Below are positions 1-8,801 of a stretch of 64,000 nucleotides of DNA, in pieces. The position numbers and the translations under genes are program-made. The first letter of the stretch is position 1. Each line of letters opens with the position of its first letter. Below the pieces are notes generated by a model. The model saw nothing but the letters and a program-made list of their open reading frames with translations, had not been told where the DNA came from and did not search any database. The DNA lies in the NCBI RefSeq assembly GCF_009905615.1, contig NZ_JAAAKW010000005.1:186001-250000 (forward strand), read 5' to 3'. The stretch comes from Pseudomonas sp. SLFW. Lineage in GTDB: Bacteria > Pseudomonadota > Gammaproteobacteria > Pseudomonadales > Pseudomonadaceae.

Positions 1-1
1 G

Positions 2-988
2 ACCCTGACCACCGGAAAAATTCCACGGCGTGCTCTGCTGATCGGCTTGATGGCCATTTTCACGTTGGGCAACCTGATGTCGGCGCTGGCGACCAACTAC
101 GAAAGTCTGCTCATCGCCCGGGTGGTGACCTCACTGAACCACGGCGCTTTTTTTGGCATTGGCTCGATTGTCGCTGCCAGCGTGGTGGCGCCTGAGAAAC
201 GGGCAGGGGCCGTTGCGGCCATGTTCATGGGGCTGACCATCGCTACGATTGGCGGGGTGCCGCTGGCCAGTTGGTTCGGCGAAATGCTGGGCTGGCGAAC
301 GGCGTTCTGGGGCATTGCCGGCCTTGGCTTCGTGGCGATGATTTCCCTCTGGTTCGCCTTGCCTAACCTGCCACTGCCGAAGAGTGACGGCGTGATGGCG
401 GAGGTTCGGGTGTTGCTCCGGGGATCGGTGCTGTCGGCCCTGGCGCTGACGGTCATCGGCTCGGGCGCGATGTTCACGGTGTTCACCTACATCGCGCCGA
501 TTCTGCAAAGTGAAACCCACGCCTCCACCGGGTTCATCACCGCCATGCTGGTGCTGTTCGGTGTGGGCCTGACGCTGGGCAACGTGTGGGGCGGCAAGGC
601 GGCGGATCGCTCGGTCGACCGGACATTGATCGTCTCGCTGGTGGTGTTGATCGTAGTGTTGCTGGCGTTCTCGGTGCTCATGCGCTGGCCGCTGCCGACC
701 GCGCTGGCGATTCTGGTCTGGGGCGCGGCGAGTTTTGCCTTGGTGCCGCCGTTGCAGATGCGGGTGATGGAAGCCGCGAAAGACGCACCGAACCTGGCCT
801 CGGCGGTGAACATCGGCGCGTTCAACTTCGGCAACGCCATTGGCGCGGTGCTGGGCGGCGCGGTGATCAATGCCGGTCTGGGCTACCCCGCGATTTCGCT
901 GGCGGGAGCAATGATGGCGGGGCTGGGCCTGTTGATGGTGTTGGGGTTTGCCTGGCGTGCGCGGTCCCGCTCGGTAGGGTATGCCTGA
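2..988 (+). CDS. MFS transporter, DHA1/AraJ-like (5' truncated by window edge)
   Basis: The reading frame is open from base 2, so the N-terminus lies outside the window. The visible 328 residues form repeated hydrophobic helices. Early on there is a segment like the MFS helix 4-5 region (LLIARVVTSLNHGAFFGIG), then a Pro-Leu-rich central loop and a second six-helix bundle. This fits the drug:H+ antiporter-1 group that includes arabinose- and sugar-efflux-like permeases in the inner membrane. The substrate cannot be read from the sequence. The gene ends convergently with the ABC exporter gene, separated by a strong inverted repeat. Confidence 0.8.
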   Translation, partial: TLTTGKIPRRALLIGLMAIFTLGNLMSALATNYESLLIARVVTSLNHGAFFGIGSIVAASVVAPEKRAGAVAAMFMGLTIATIGGVPLASWFGEMLGWRTAFWGIAGLGFVAMISLWFALPNLPLPKSDGVMAEVRVLLRGSVLSALALTVIGSGAMFTVFTYIAPILQSETHASTGFITAMLVLFGVGLTLGNVWGGKAADRSVDRTLIVSLVVLIVVLLAFSVLMRWPLPTALAILVWGAASFALVPPLQMRVMEAAKDAPNLASAVNIGAFNFGNAIGAVLGGAVINAGLGYPAISLAGAMMAGLGLLMVLGFAWRARSRSVGYA

Positions 989-1003
989 CAAGGCGAGTGC
1001 GCC

Positions 1004-1033
1004 CGGATGTGCTGCCGCGCCGCAGCACATCCG
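1004..1033. terminator. Inverted repeat between convergent genes, possible bidirectional terminator
   Basis: Arms CGGATGTGCTGC (1004-1015) and GCAGCACATCCG (1022-1033) pair perfectly over 12 bp around a short GC-rich loop. It lies between the stop codons of the MFS and ABC genes, where a shared terminator is expected. There is no T-tract on either side, so intrinsic termination is an inference. Confidence 0.4.
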
Positions 1034-1052
1034 AGCGACGCGGCGCCCGCTG

Positions 1053-2921
1053 CTATTCCATCGCCTCGGCCACCCCCTGATCTTCCCCCAGAAACCCGCC
1101 GCTCTGGTGCTGCCAGAGCCGTGCGTAGGTGCCGTTTTTTTCGAGCAATTCGGCGTGAGTGCCTTGTTCAATGATCCGGCCTTCATCCATGACGATCAGC
1201 CGATCCATCGCCGCGATGGTGGACAGTCGGTGAGCGATGGCGATCACGGTCTTGCCCTGCATCATTTCATCGAGGCTTTCCTGAATGGCGACCTCGACTT
1301 CTGAGTCCAGCGCGCTGGTGGCTTCGTCCAGCAGCAAGATGGGCGCGTTCTTCAACATCACCCGCGCAATCGCCACCCGCTGACGCTGTCCGCCCGACAG
1401 CTTGATGCCGCGTTCGCCGACCAGTGTGTCGTAGCCAGAGTGGCCTTGCTTGTCGCTCAACTGACGGATAAACCCATCGGCCTGAGCCATGCGAGCGGCT
1501 TCGTAAACGTGCTCGTCGGTGGCGTCGGGCCGGCCGTAGGCGATGTTGTCGCGGATGGAGCGGTGCAACAGCGAGGTGTCCTGCGTGACCATGCCGATAG
1601 CGCTGCGCAGGCTGTCCTGAGTGACGTGGGCAATGTCTTGGCCGTCGATGCGGATGTTGCCCTTGTCCACGTCATAGAAGCGCAGCAGCAAGTTGATCAG
1701 CGTGGATTTGCCGGCGCCGGAACGACCCACCAGGCCGATCTTTTCACCCGCACGAATGCTCAGGCTCAAGCCGTCGAGCACCTGGCGTTCGCCGTTGTAG
1801 TTAAAGCTCACGTTGTCGAAGGTGACGGCGCCACCGGAGGTCGTCAACACATGTGCGTCGGGCGCGTCCTGCACCTTGGGGCCGCGCGTGAAAGTGGTCA
1901 TGCCGTCCTGCACGGTGCCGATACTCTCGAACAGCGAGGTCATCTGCCACATGATCCAGTGAGACATGCCGTTGATGCGCAAGGCCATGGCCGTGATCGC
2001 CGCCACTGCACCCGCACCGACATCGCCCTGATGCCAGAGCCACAGCGCGTAGCCACCGGCGCCGAAGATTAACCCGACCACCAGCGCCTGATTGACGATC
2101 TCGAATTGGCTCACCAGACGCATCTGGCGAAAGCCCGTGTGCTTGAAGTCTTCCATCGCAGCGCGGGCGAAGTGCGCCTCACGCTTGGAGTGAGAAAACA
2201 GCTTTACGGTGGTGATGTTGGTGTACGCGTCGGAGATGCGCCCGGTCATCGACGAACGTGCATGGGCCTGTTCCTGCCCGACCTTGCCCAGACGCGGCAC
2301 GAAGTACCACATCGCCAGGCCAAACAGCACGATCCAGGCAATGAAAGGCAGCATCAGCTTCAGCGCGAAGCCCCCGGCCAACGCAATGATCGCGATGAAA
2401 TACACGCCGATGCCGGGGGCGATTTCGATCAGGGTGAACAGCACTTCGCGCACGGCCAGGGCAGTCTGCATCACCTTGGTGGTGACCCGGCCCGAAAATT
2501 CGTCGGAAAAGAACGACAGGCTTTGCCGCAGCATCAAGCGGTGGAAGTCCCAGCGCAGCCGCAGCGGCAAGTTAATCGCCAGCACCTGGTGCTGCACCAT
2601 CGTGCGCAAAGCCACCAGACCGACGCTGGTCACCAGCACAATGCCGATCCCCCAGAGCACGCGGGTTTCTTGCGCGACCGCGGCGTCTCCGCCGTTCTTC
2701 CAGGAGGACAACAGGTCCACCACCTGACCCAGAAAGGAAAACAGCCAGGCCTCGTAGATCGACACCCCGGCGCTGAGCAGGGCAAGGGCGAGCACGTAAC
2801 CGCGAGCGCCACGGGTGCAGGCCCACAAAAACCGCACCAGACCGTCCGGTGGCGGCGGTACTTCGTCGGGTGGGAAAGGGTCGAGCCATCGTTCGAATGC
2901 GCGAAGCATCGGGTTCTCCAT
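1053..2921 (-). CDS. ABC exporter, fused permease and ATPase (MsbA/MDR-like type)
   Basis: A 622-residue half-transporter with a transmembrane domain at about residues 35-340 followed by a nucleotide-binding domain. Visible motifs are Walker A GRSGAGKST (399-407), Q-loop Gln447, signature LSGGQ (508-512), Walker B ILLLDE (528-533) and H-loop His564. All catalytic residues are present, so it should work as a homodimeric inner-membrane exporter. The substrate is unknown; lipids, peptides and drugs are all possible in this family. It may be transcribed with the subtilase gene upstream on the same strand, about 120 bp away. Confidence 0.9.
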   Translation of the reverse strand: MENPMLRAFERWLDPFPPDEVPPPPDGLVRFLWACTRGARGYVLALALLSAGVSIYEAWLFSFLGQVVDLLSSWKNGGDAAVAQETRVLWGIGIVLVTSVGLVALRTMVQHQVLAINLPLRLRWDFHRLMLRQSLSFFSDEFSGRVTTKVMQTALAVREVLFTLIEIAPGIGVYFIAIIALAGGFALKLMLPFIAWIVLFGLAMWYFVPRLGKVGQEQAHARSSMTGRISDAYTNITTVKLFSHSKREAHFARAAMEDFKHTGFRQMRLVSQFEIVNQALVVGLIFGAGGYALWLWHQGDVGAGAVAAITAMALRINGMSHWIMWQMTSLFESIGTVQDGMTTFTRGPKVQDAPDAHVLTTSGGAVTFDNVSFNYNGERQVLDGLSLSIRAGEKIGLVGRSGAGKSTLINLLLRFYDVDKGNIRIDGQDIAHVTQDSLRSAIGMVTQDTSLLHRSIRDNIAYGRPDATDEHVYEAARMAQADGFIRQLSDKQGHSGYDTLVGERGIKLSGGQRQRVAIARVMLKNAPILLLDEATSALDSEVEVAIQESLDEMMQGKTVIAIAHRLSTIAAMDRLIVMDEGRIIEQGTHAELLEKNGTYARLWQHQSGGFLGEDQGVAEAME

Positions 2922-3040
2922 AACGTTTCAGTCGGGGGATTTTGCCATTGAACGGTATCGATGAGGGGATAACCGTATTCGCGCACCGATAACGAGAGGC
3001 TTCCTGCATATTCGCCTCGCACCATTGAGCGCGTTGCGAC

Positions 3041-4822
3041 TCAGCGCACACGCAGTCGACTCTGCACGGCGAGGTCCAGTGCTTTCTGCATGTCCAGCCG
3101 GGCCGAGCGCCCCACATCCTTGTCGTTCAAACGATGGTCACGCTCCGAGGGGAGGATCGGTGCCGTCAGGTCTTCTGCGTCCATGGGCTCGAAATCGTAA
3201 TTGTCACCGAGGGTCAGCGCGCTGCGCCGCAATAGCATGCGCACCTGCTCGGGTGTCAGGTCGGGGTTGATTGACAGCATGGCCGCCACGACGCCGGCGA
3301 CCATTGGCGTCGCGTAAGACGTACCGCAATGCACTGCGCCGGTCTGATCGGGGGCTTGGGTGGAGGCGTGGACGCAGGCCGAGGCCGTGATATCCACGCG
3401 CATGTCGATGTTCGAGCTATTGCGTTTGACCGCGTAAGCCGGATCGTCGACGGGGAGGTCGGCCCGGTCGCTTCTCTGGTGTCCGCCCACCACCAGCAGT
3501 TGGTCGGTGATGAACGACGACGGCAAGCGGTATTCATCCGTGCCCGAAAACGAGGCGCCGTTCCCGGCGGAGTTGATCACGATCACGTCCGGGTGTTCCT
3601 TGCGCAGCCACAGGAAAAACTCCTCCAGCAGTTCTTCGTAACCGCTCATGGCGATGCCCGAGCGCAGCAACGAATCGACGTCGTCGCCGTTGACGTTTTT
3701 CGCGCCGACGCGGTGAATCCCCCAACTCCAGTTCAGCACCCGCACACCGTCTTCGACGAGGTTCACCGAGGCGGCGATGTTGGCGGTGATGCCTGCGTCG
3801 GAATTACGCTCGACGATCACCTCGAAGCCGCCGCTTGCCGGGTCGAGCCCCTTGAGAAAACCCGTATTGCCGCCGTTGTCCCACGCGGCGGCAAGAATGC
3901 CCGCGACCGTGGTGCCGTGACCATCGGGTTTCTGCGAGTCTCGGGCGTACACACAGGTGCTGGGCACGCTGCAATCACCGAGGTAGCCCGCGAAGTCCGC
4001 CGTGTCGAAGTCGACATCTCGCTCGATCAGGCCAATGCGCACCGGTTGAGGATGAAGGGGGGCTTGCGAGGCGGGGATGCGGCGCCGGTAGTAATTCACC
4101 GCATCCAGAAAACGGTTGGCCGCCCACTCATCCGAGCCTACGTCGGGCTTGTCGGCGACCGGGCGGGGCGCGTCGGCTTCCTCGGCTTTCTCTGGCGCTG
4201 ACTCTTCGACCACCACGGCGTCCACGCTGGTCTCGCTGCCCAACCGCAGCACCAGCGCGTCTCGCTCCACCAAGTTTTTCGCGGGCAGGCGCAGTTGATA
4301 CAGGTTCAGCGGCGCAATGCTGCCCACCACCGTCGCGCCGTATTTGGCCGCCAGACGCGTGGCTTCGTGACGGCCATCGTGGTCCTCCTCGATCAACAGG
4401 CTCACCAGATCGACGTACGTGGTCAGGCCGTCCATGTTTTTAGCCACTTCGTTCGGTTTCGCAGCGACCACGTGGCTGCCCTGGGCGGTCAGCCACACTG
4501 CGTTGCTCGAACGGTCGCCCTGTTTCACCACCAGCGGTCCGCTGGCGTGGTCGCGCGCGTTCAGGCGGATGTTCAGGCTGTCGCCGTCGCGCTGTACCGT
4601 TTGCGCGGGTAACGGCTTGCCGTCGAGGGTCAGGGTCGCTGTGTCCAGGGTCAGGCCCCGCACCTCAGCGCACCACGTGGAATGCTCGCGGTCCAGCTGG
4701 TCGCCGCACCGGTTCAGGCGTTCCAGCCGTAGCGGCAGCTGCGCGTCAACCAGCGGGCTGAACGCCAGGAAAAAGAAGGCGCTGAAGGTGGCAAGCGAGT
4801 AGGGCATCGGCCAATGGCTCAT
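3041..4822 (-). CDS. Secreted S8 family serine peptidase (subtilase)
   Basis: A 593-residue protein. A hydrophobic stretch ending in VDA-Q looks like a signal peptide, so export is expected. An N-terminal region of about 200 residues without a recognised domain precedes the catalytic domain. The triad is visible: Asp near residue 269 (IERDVDF), His302 (DGHGTTVAGI) and Ser502 (GTSYATPM), with an oxyanion Asn in SAGNG. The start at 4822 was chosen because the signal peptide begins there; a Met five codons further in is also possible. In-frame codons continue upstream but encode no plausible leader. The role of the N-terminal region is unknown; it may be a propeptide or a binding domain. Confidence 0.85.
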   Translation of the reverse strand: MSHWPMPYSLATFSAFFFLAFSPLVDAQLPLRLERLNRCGDQLDREHSTWCAEVRGLTLDTATLTLDGKPLPAQTVQRDGDSLNIRLNARDHASGPLVVKQGDRSSNAVWLTAQGSHVVAAKPNEVAKNMDGLTTYVDLVSLLIEEDHDGRHEATRLAAKYGATVVGSIAPLNLYQLRLPAKNLVERDALVLRLGSETSVDAVVVEESAPEKAEEADAPRPVADKPDVGSDEWAANRFLDAVNYYRRRIPASQAPLHPQPVRIGLIERDVDFDTADFAGYLGDCSVPSTCVYARDSQKPDGHGTTVAGILAAAWDNGGNTGFLKGLDPASGGFEVIVERNSDAGITANIAASVNLVEDGVRVLNWSWGIHRVGAKNVNGDDVDSLLRSGIAMSGYEELLEEFFLWLRKEHPDVIVINSAGNGASFSGTDEYRLPSSFITDQLLVVGGHQRSDRADLPVDDPAYAVKRNSSNIDMRVDITASACVHASTQAPDQTGAVHCGTSYATPMVAGVVAAMLSINPDLTPEQVRMLLRRSALTLGDNYDFEPMDAEDLTAPILPSERDHRLNDKDVGRSARLDMQKALDLAVQSRLRVR

Positions 4823-4996
4823 TGAAGAAAGGGCTGGTATTCCGACTGAACACTGACGCCCTTCGTTCAACTGCATCCCTACGACGCCATCGCTTGGGGC
4901 GGGCCGACTGTCATCACTATGAAATAAAAATGTCACGAAGACTTGTAGCCAGGAACGCTGACCCTTAACGTTGCTCCACCGCATGTGCGGCGTTAG

Positions 4997-5027
4997 GCGA
5001 AGCTTCGTCACAAGGCTTCGCTTTATT
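4997..5027 (+). other. Hairpin with T-rich tail upstream of the phosphatase gene
   Basis: GCGAAGC (4997-5003) and GCTTCGC (5015-5021) form a 7-bp stem followed by TTTATTT, which resembles an intrinsic terminator on the plus strand. No plus-strand gene lies just upstream, so it may instead be a leader element of the phosphatase transcript. Function is unproven. Confidence 0.3.
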
Positions 5028-5092
5028 TGGATCGGGCAAGACAGCGCTGTCTTCGCCAGACATCAATAACAAAAAGTGCAGAGGTTCCCCCC

Positions 5093-5869
5093 ATGCTTTC
5101 AAGATTGAATGCCGTAACCGGCATGTCTGGCGCCGTATTGATGCTCGTGTTGTCAGGGACGGCGCTCGCTCAGGACGCTATCGTCGCTGAGGAAATCGAC
5201 TTCATCCGCCACGGACAAAGCGAGGACAACCTGGACGCTGGACAACCGGTGGTATCGCTTTCCGGGAAAATCTCTCCCAGTCGTGGAAAGATTCTGTCCG
5301 GCTGGAACGCGGCGAGCCTGACGATGCAAGGGGTCAGCGAGGCGGTGAAGGCGGGCGAATCGTTGAAGGCCCATGAGAGCGAGGCTGTCGTTGCGCTCAA
5401 GGACGCCAAGTGGGTGTACTCGCCACTGTTGCGCACGCAGCAGACATTGGCAGGGGTAATGGTCGGCGCAGGCATCGCCGACGACAAAGCGATTCAGGCC
5501 GCCACTCCGGACCCACGCCTGTTCGAGCGTTCGGCAGGTAGGGTCACTAATCTGACCTGGGATGAAGCCGGCGCAGTCTGGCCGGAAATGCAAAAGGGCC
5601 GCGACGCCCGCATCTTCACCGACGCGACTTTCGGGTATCCCAACGGGGAGTCCTTGAGCGATGTGTATCGCCGGTCAGCCGACGCGATCAATGACTACGC
5701 GAAAACCAACAAGCGCATCGTCTTCGTGTCCCACGAACTGACCATCAAGGCGATGTTGGCCTACCTGCTGGACGGGAAAATCGACAACGCGGCGTTCAAA
5801 TACAAAGTGGAGAATGCCAAGCCCATTACCCTGCGTCGGGTGAATGACAAATGGATCATGGTCCAATGA
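5093..5869 (+). CDS. Periplasmic histidine phosphatase family protein
   Basis: A 258-residue protein with a signal peptide (cleavage likely after ALA, residue 26). The phosphohistidine motif RHG is at residues 39-41, with a further Arg at 114 (SPLLRTQQT), Glu186 and the second catalytic His214 (FVSHE). This is the full active-site set of branch-1/phosphoglycerate-mutase-like phosphatases. Export points to a phosphatase acting on an extracellular or periplasmic phosphoester; the substrate is not known. The ATG at 5093 was preferred because it starts the signal peptide and has GAGG upstream. A longer frame from 5027 adds no plausible leader. Confidence 0.85.
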   Translation: MLSRLNAVTGMSGAVLMLVLSGTALAQDAIVAEEIDFIRHGQSEDNLDAGQPVVSLSGKISPSRGKILSGWNAASLTMQGVSEAVKAGESLKAHESEAVVALKDAKWVYSPLLRTQQTLAGVMVGAGIADDKAIQAATPDPRLFERSAGRVTNLTWDEAGAVWPEMQKGRDARIFTDATFGYPNGESLSDVYRRSADAINDYAKTNKRIVFVSHELTIKAMLAYLLDGKIDNAAFKYKVENAKPITLRRVNDKWIMVQ

Positions 5870-5917
5870 GTCGGCCCCGCTCTGCGGCTGGGGCTTGCGA
5901 TCCGAAGCTGACGCGCC

Positions 5918-6115
5918 TTATCGACCGCTGTGGTAGATGAACCAGGCTACCGTAGCCGCGAAAGGGGCGAGCACTATCAAGCTGCCGACGGCGAGCGCCA
6001 AGCCCCACGCAAAACCACGCTCTCCCTTGAAGCGGCCGCCAGTCAGCAAGCTCAGTGCAAACACGCCAATGCGATGAGCCAAGAGATTGATCACCGCATC
6101 TACTATGAAGTCCAT
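5918..6115 (-). CDS. Small inner-membrane protein of unknown function
   Basis: A 65-residue protein with two hydrophobic segments (about residues 3-24 and 37-60) separated by a short basic loop with Lys and Arg. The composition and clean two-helix topology look like a real small membrane protein. It is divergent from the DUF302 gene and convergent with the phosphatase. I do not recognise a named family. Confidence 0.65.
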   Translation of the reverse strand: MDFIVDAVINLLAHRIGVFALSLLTGGRFKGERGFAWGLALAVGSLIVLAPFAATVAWFIYHSGR

Positions 6116-6242
6116 TTGTTCACCTATGCCTCATGGATTTTATCGAGGTTCAGACAAGACCGAATCCCTGCCCCCGACGCATTGAACTCTATATGATGAC
6201 TGTAATCTCTATCGTTACCTCATTTATTTTCGAGAGCGTCCC

Positions 6243-6740
6243 ATGCACATCACCGAACAGCCGTTCCAAGGTACACGCTTACGATTAACGTCCTCCAGAG
6301 CGTTCGAGTCTGTGCTCGGTTCGCTTCTTGAAGACATCGGCCACACGCCGGTGAACATGGAAGAAATAACCGCACGCCACGAGACGTGGGAGGCTTTTCG
6401 TGATCATCTGCAACGGCTCGAAGGGCCGAGTGGTTTCATGCTGTTCGGTCTCGTCGACCACGGCGCCTGGACGCGCAAGGCAGGGCTTTCCCGCCGAGCG
6501 GTCAGGGTGATCCTGGGGAATCCGTTGATCGCGATCACGATGCTCAAACACGACTCGCAAGCAGGACTGTTTGCCCCGGTCGAGATGTTGCTGCTCGAAG
6601 AGCCTGGCAACACCAGCAGTCTGCTCTATGTGAAGCCGTCGTCGCTGATAGTGGTGGACGCCAACCCGCCGCTTAATGAGGCCGCTGCAGTGCTGGACCG
6701 CAAGCTTGCGGCGCTCGCCGATAAAGTGGTGGGCCAATAA
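6243..6740 (+). CDS. DUF302 domain-containing protein
   Basis: A 165-residue soluble protein. The central region, with a hydrophobic LFGLVDHGAW segment followed by ILGNPLIAITMLKHD, is the DUF302 signature: a compact alpha/beta fold with an NP turn after a predicted strand. The family is widespread but its biochemical role is unsettled; some members sit near redox or heavy-metal genes. No signal peptide is visible. It is a single gene, convergent with the following SDR. Confidence 0.75.
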   Translation: MHITEQPFQGTRLRLTSSRAFESVLGSLLEDIGHTPVNMEEITARHETWEAFRDHLQRLEGPSGFMLFGLVDHGAWTRKAGLSRRAVRVILGNPLIAITMLKHDSQAGLFAPVEMLLLEEPGNTSSLLYVKPSSLIVVDANPPLNEAAAVLDRKLAALADKVVGQ

Positions 6741-6795
6741 CGTTGTCCTGAGCGCCGAGCGGCTTCTGAAACCGCAGTCGGCGAGTGGCGTTCAC

Positions 6796-7485
6796 TTACC
6801 AGGGCAACTCGGCCCCATGGCGGTCGGTGAAGCGAAGGCCGGGTTTACCTGCGTTTCGGGCGACGACGTCAACGACCAGAGGGATGCTCTCCGACACCTC
6901 CAACGATGCGCTCTGGGTGCCCATGTCCGTGCGAACCCAACCTGGGGCAACCAGAAGAAGTGCGCGGCTGTCGTGTGCGTGACGCGCATGGAAGCTCTTC
7001 ATCAGCATGTTCAGTGCTGCCTTGCTGGAGCTGTAGAGTTCCCAAAAGCCGGTACTTTGCGTGATGCTGCCCAATTCAGAAGACATCACCGCGAGGACCC
7101 CGTTGTGTTTGACGTTGTCATGGAAGATCTCGATGACGCGCATGGGGCTCAACGCGTTGGTCAACAGCATGTCCAGATAGTCTTTTTCTGACACCTGCAA
7201 CGGCGTCAGCGCATTGGCTTTGCAGATACCCGCGTTGACGAACAACACGTCCAGAATTCGACCTTGTTGACGACGATGCAGCGCCTGAACGGCGTCGAGA
7301 TCCACAACATCGACCTGTTCGATTTCGAGGCAAGCGCCGAAGCGTTTTTCGAGGTCGTTGAGGCTTTCAGATGGACGACGGGTGGTTGCGACGACGTGCC
7401 ATCCACGAGACAGATATTCTTCTGCGAGGGCCAGGCCAAGTCCGCGTGAAGCCCCGATGATCAAGGCAGCAGGTTGAGTGCTCAT
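6796..7485 (-). CDS. SDR family NAD(P)-dependent oxidoreductase
   Basis: A 229-residue classical short-chain dehydrogenase/reductase. The nucleotide-binding motif GASRGLG starts at about residue 12, the NAG motif is in LFVNAGI, and the catalytic Ser and YSSSK (Tyr-x3-Lys) are present. An Arg in TTRR after the first strand suggests NADPH preference. The substrate is unknown. It stands alone, with a 218-bp upstream region and then a decayed gene fragment. Confidence 0.85.
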   Translation of the reverse strand: MSTQPAALIIGASRGLGLALAEEYLSRGWHVVATTRRPSESLNDLEKRFGACLEIEQVDVVDLDAVQALHRRQQGRILDVLFVNAGICKANALTPLQVSEKDYLDMLLTNALSPMRVIEIFHDNVKHNGVLAVMSSELGSITQSTGFWELYSSSKAALNMLMKSFHARHAHDSRALLLVAPGWVRTDMGTQSASLEVSESIPLVVDVVARNAGKPGLRFTDRHGAELPW

Positions 7486-7703
7486 GATGTTCTCCTTGGT
7501 AACGCCCAGTCAGGAAGACGGGCGCAAACGAGGAGGAGAAAGTAGCAACCGCGTTCTTGAGCAACGACGCCTCAACGGTCATCGCAGTCATGACGGCCTG
7601 TCATCAATCCGGCCACGGTCGCGACGGGAATATCGCTGTCTTCGGGCAACAGGCTCGCCGAGGCTTCGCCCGTATCCTGTAGGAAGCCGGGTGTCTTGAA
7701 TGC

Positions 7704-7935
7704 TCACTGCAGACGCAGCCTCATCCCTGTCAGCCATGGCAGTGTGTAGTTGAAAGCAGGCTCAAGCCAGCTGGGGGGGCAAATCAGGCTGGTTTTTCGT
7801 GCGCCCAGTCGCAAGGTCCAGCAGCGTTTGAACCAGCAGATCTGGTGCGCTCATCATCGCGTTGTGGCTCGTCGCAAGTTCTGTCCATGCCCAACCGAAT
7901 GGCCCGCCTGACCCCTGTTCACGCTGTGCGACCGT
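7704..7935 (-). pseudogene. C-terminal remnant of an alpha/beta hydrolase-like gene
   Basis: The minus-strand frame encodes a fragment containing ELATSHNAMMSAPDLLVQTL. This resembles the end of alpha/beta hydrolases, where the catalytic His sits in a SHNPM-type motif followed by a final helix. It reads to a stop at 7704. Upstream in the same frame there are two adjacent stop codons near 7936-7941 and no start codon, so only the C-terminal part remains. The rest of 7486-8016 shows no intact gene. The family call rests on a short motif and is tentative. Confidence 0.45.
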
Positions 7936-8016
7936 TCATCAAACAGTCAGCGGCGCGTGACAGCCGAGTGGGCGGGCCGGGATGTCGCGGTGTGCCAGGA
8001 CTGACCCGTGCGACCC

Positions 8017-8676
8017 TCAGGTATCGGGACTGAGCACACCCGCCATTCTGGCTTCTACCTCGTCACGGGTTGCAGCCCAGGCCGGTACGGTTTCGAGCAA
8101 ACGATGTTGCCAGCGCAGCAGACTTGGAAATTCATTGAACGGTGCGCCGGTACGTGTGTACTGCGAGAAGGGCGCTGCGATGTCGATGTCTGCAAGCGTC
8201 AGGGTATCGCCGACGATGAAATTCCGGGTCGCCAGATGAGCGTCCAGGACGCGTGCGGCGTTGCGGATATTCGTCGTCGCCAACTCGACGATGGCGTCGG
8301 TTTTGGGTTTGCCCATGAACGTCGCGCCTGCCCACTCGTTGAACAGAAGCGTGGAGAATACCCGCCACTGTTCTCCTGCCCAAAACATCCATTGCAGCAC
8401 CTGGAACCTGTCCGCCGGCGTTTCTCCGAGCAGTTTGGCGTTTGTTTTCTCGGCCAGGTAGAGGTTGATGGCCGACGCTTCCCAGATGACGATATCCCCG
8501 TCCTGAAGAACGGGCGTGAGACCGTGCGGATTGAGCTTCAGAAATTCAGGGGTATGACTTTCCCCCTTGAACAAGTCGACATTTATACGCTCGATGTCGA
8601 GGTTCATGATCGCGGCTGCGGTGGTCACGCGGCGAAGGCTACCGGAGCCTGGATCGCCGTAGATTTTGATGGACAT
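8017..8676 (-). CDS. Glutathione S-transferase family protein
   Basis: A 219-residue protein with an N-terminal thioredoxin-like GST domain (YGDPGSGSLRRV start, LNPHGLTPVL with the cis-Pro, EASAINLYLA) and a helical C-terminal domain ending in the conserved LADI segment (TLTLADIDIA). The first strand carries Ser residues at the usual catalytic position. It likely conjugates or reduces electrophiles with glutathione in the cytoplasm. It is transcribed divergently from a LysR regulator across 125 bp, which suggests it is that regulator's target. Confidence 0.85.
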   Translation of the reverse strand: MSIKIYGDPGSGSLRRVTTAAAIMNLDIERINVDLFKGESHTPEFLKLNPHGLTPVLQDGDIVIWEASAINLYLAEKTNAKLLGETPADRFQVLQWMFWAGEQWRVFSTLLFNEWAGATFMGKPKTDAIVELATTNIRNAARVLDAHLATRNFIVGDTLTLADIDIAAPFSQYTRTGAPFNEFPSLLRWQHRLLETVPAWAATRDEVEARMAGVLSPDT

Positions 8677-8801
8677 GGTTTCTTCTCGCCTGTTGAAAGG
8701 GGGATGTTCAAAAGCTCGTTAGGGCTTGACGAGACCACGGTAAACTTTTTCTTCCGGCAAAATTATACTGTCGTTTCGCAGAACACTTATTTGGAATACG
8801 A

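Noticed and set aside
131..1186. A 351-residue minus-strand frame opposite the partial MFS gene
   Set aside because: The Arg/His/Gln-rich translation is typical of antisense frames in GC-rich DNA; the plus strand encodes MFS helices.
2106..2951. A 281-residue plus-strand frame opposite the ABC exporter
   Set aside because: Antisense to a gene with all ATPase motifs; no family features of its own.
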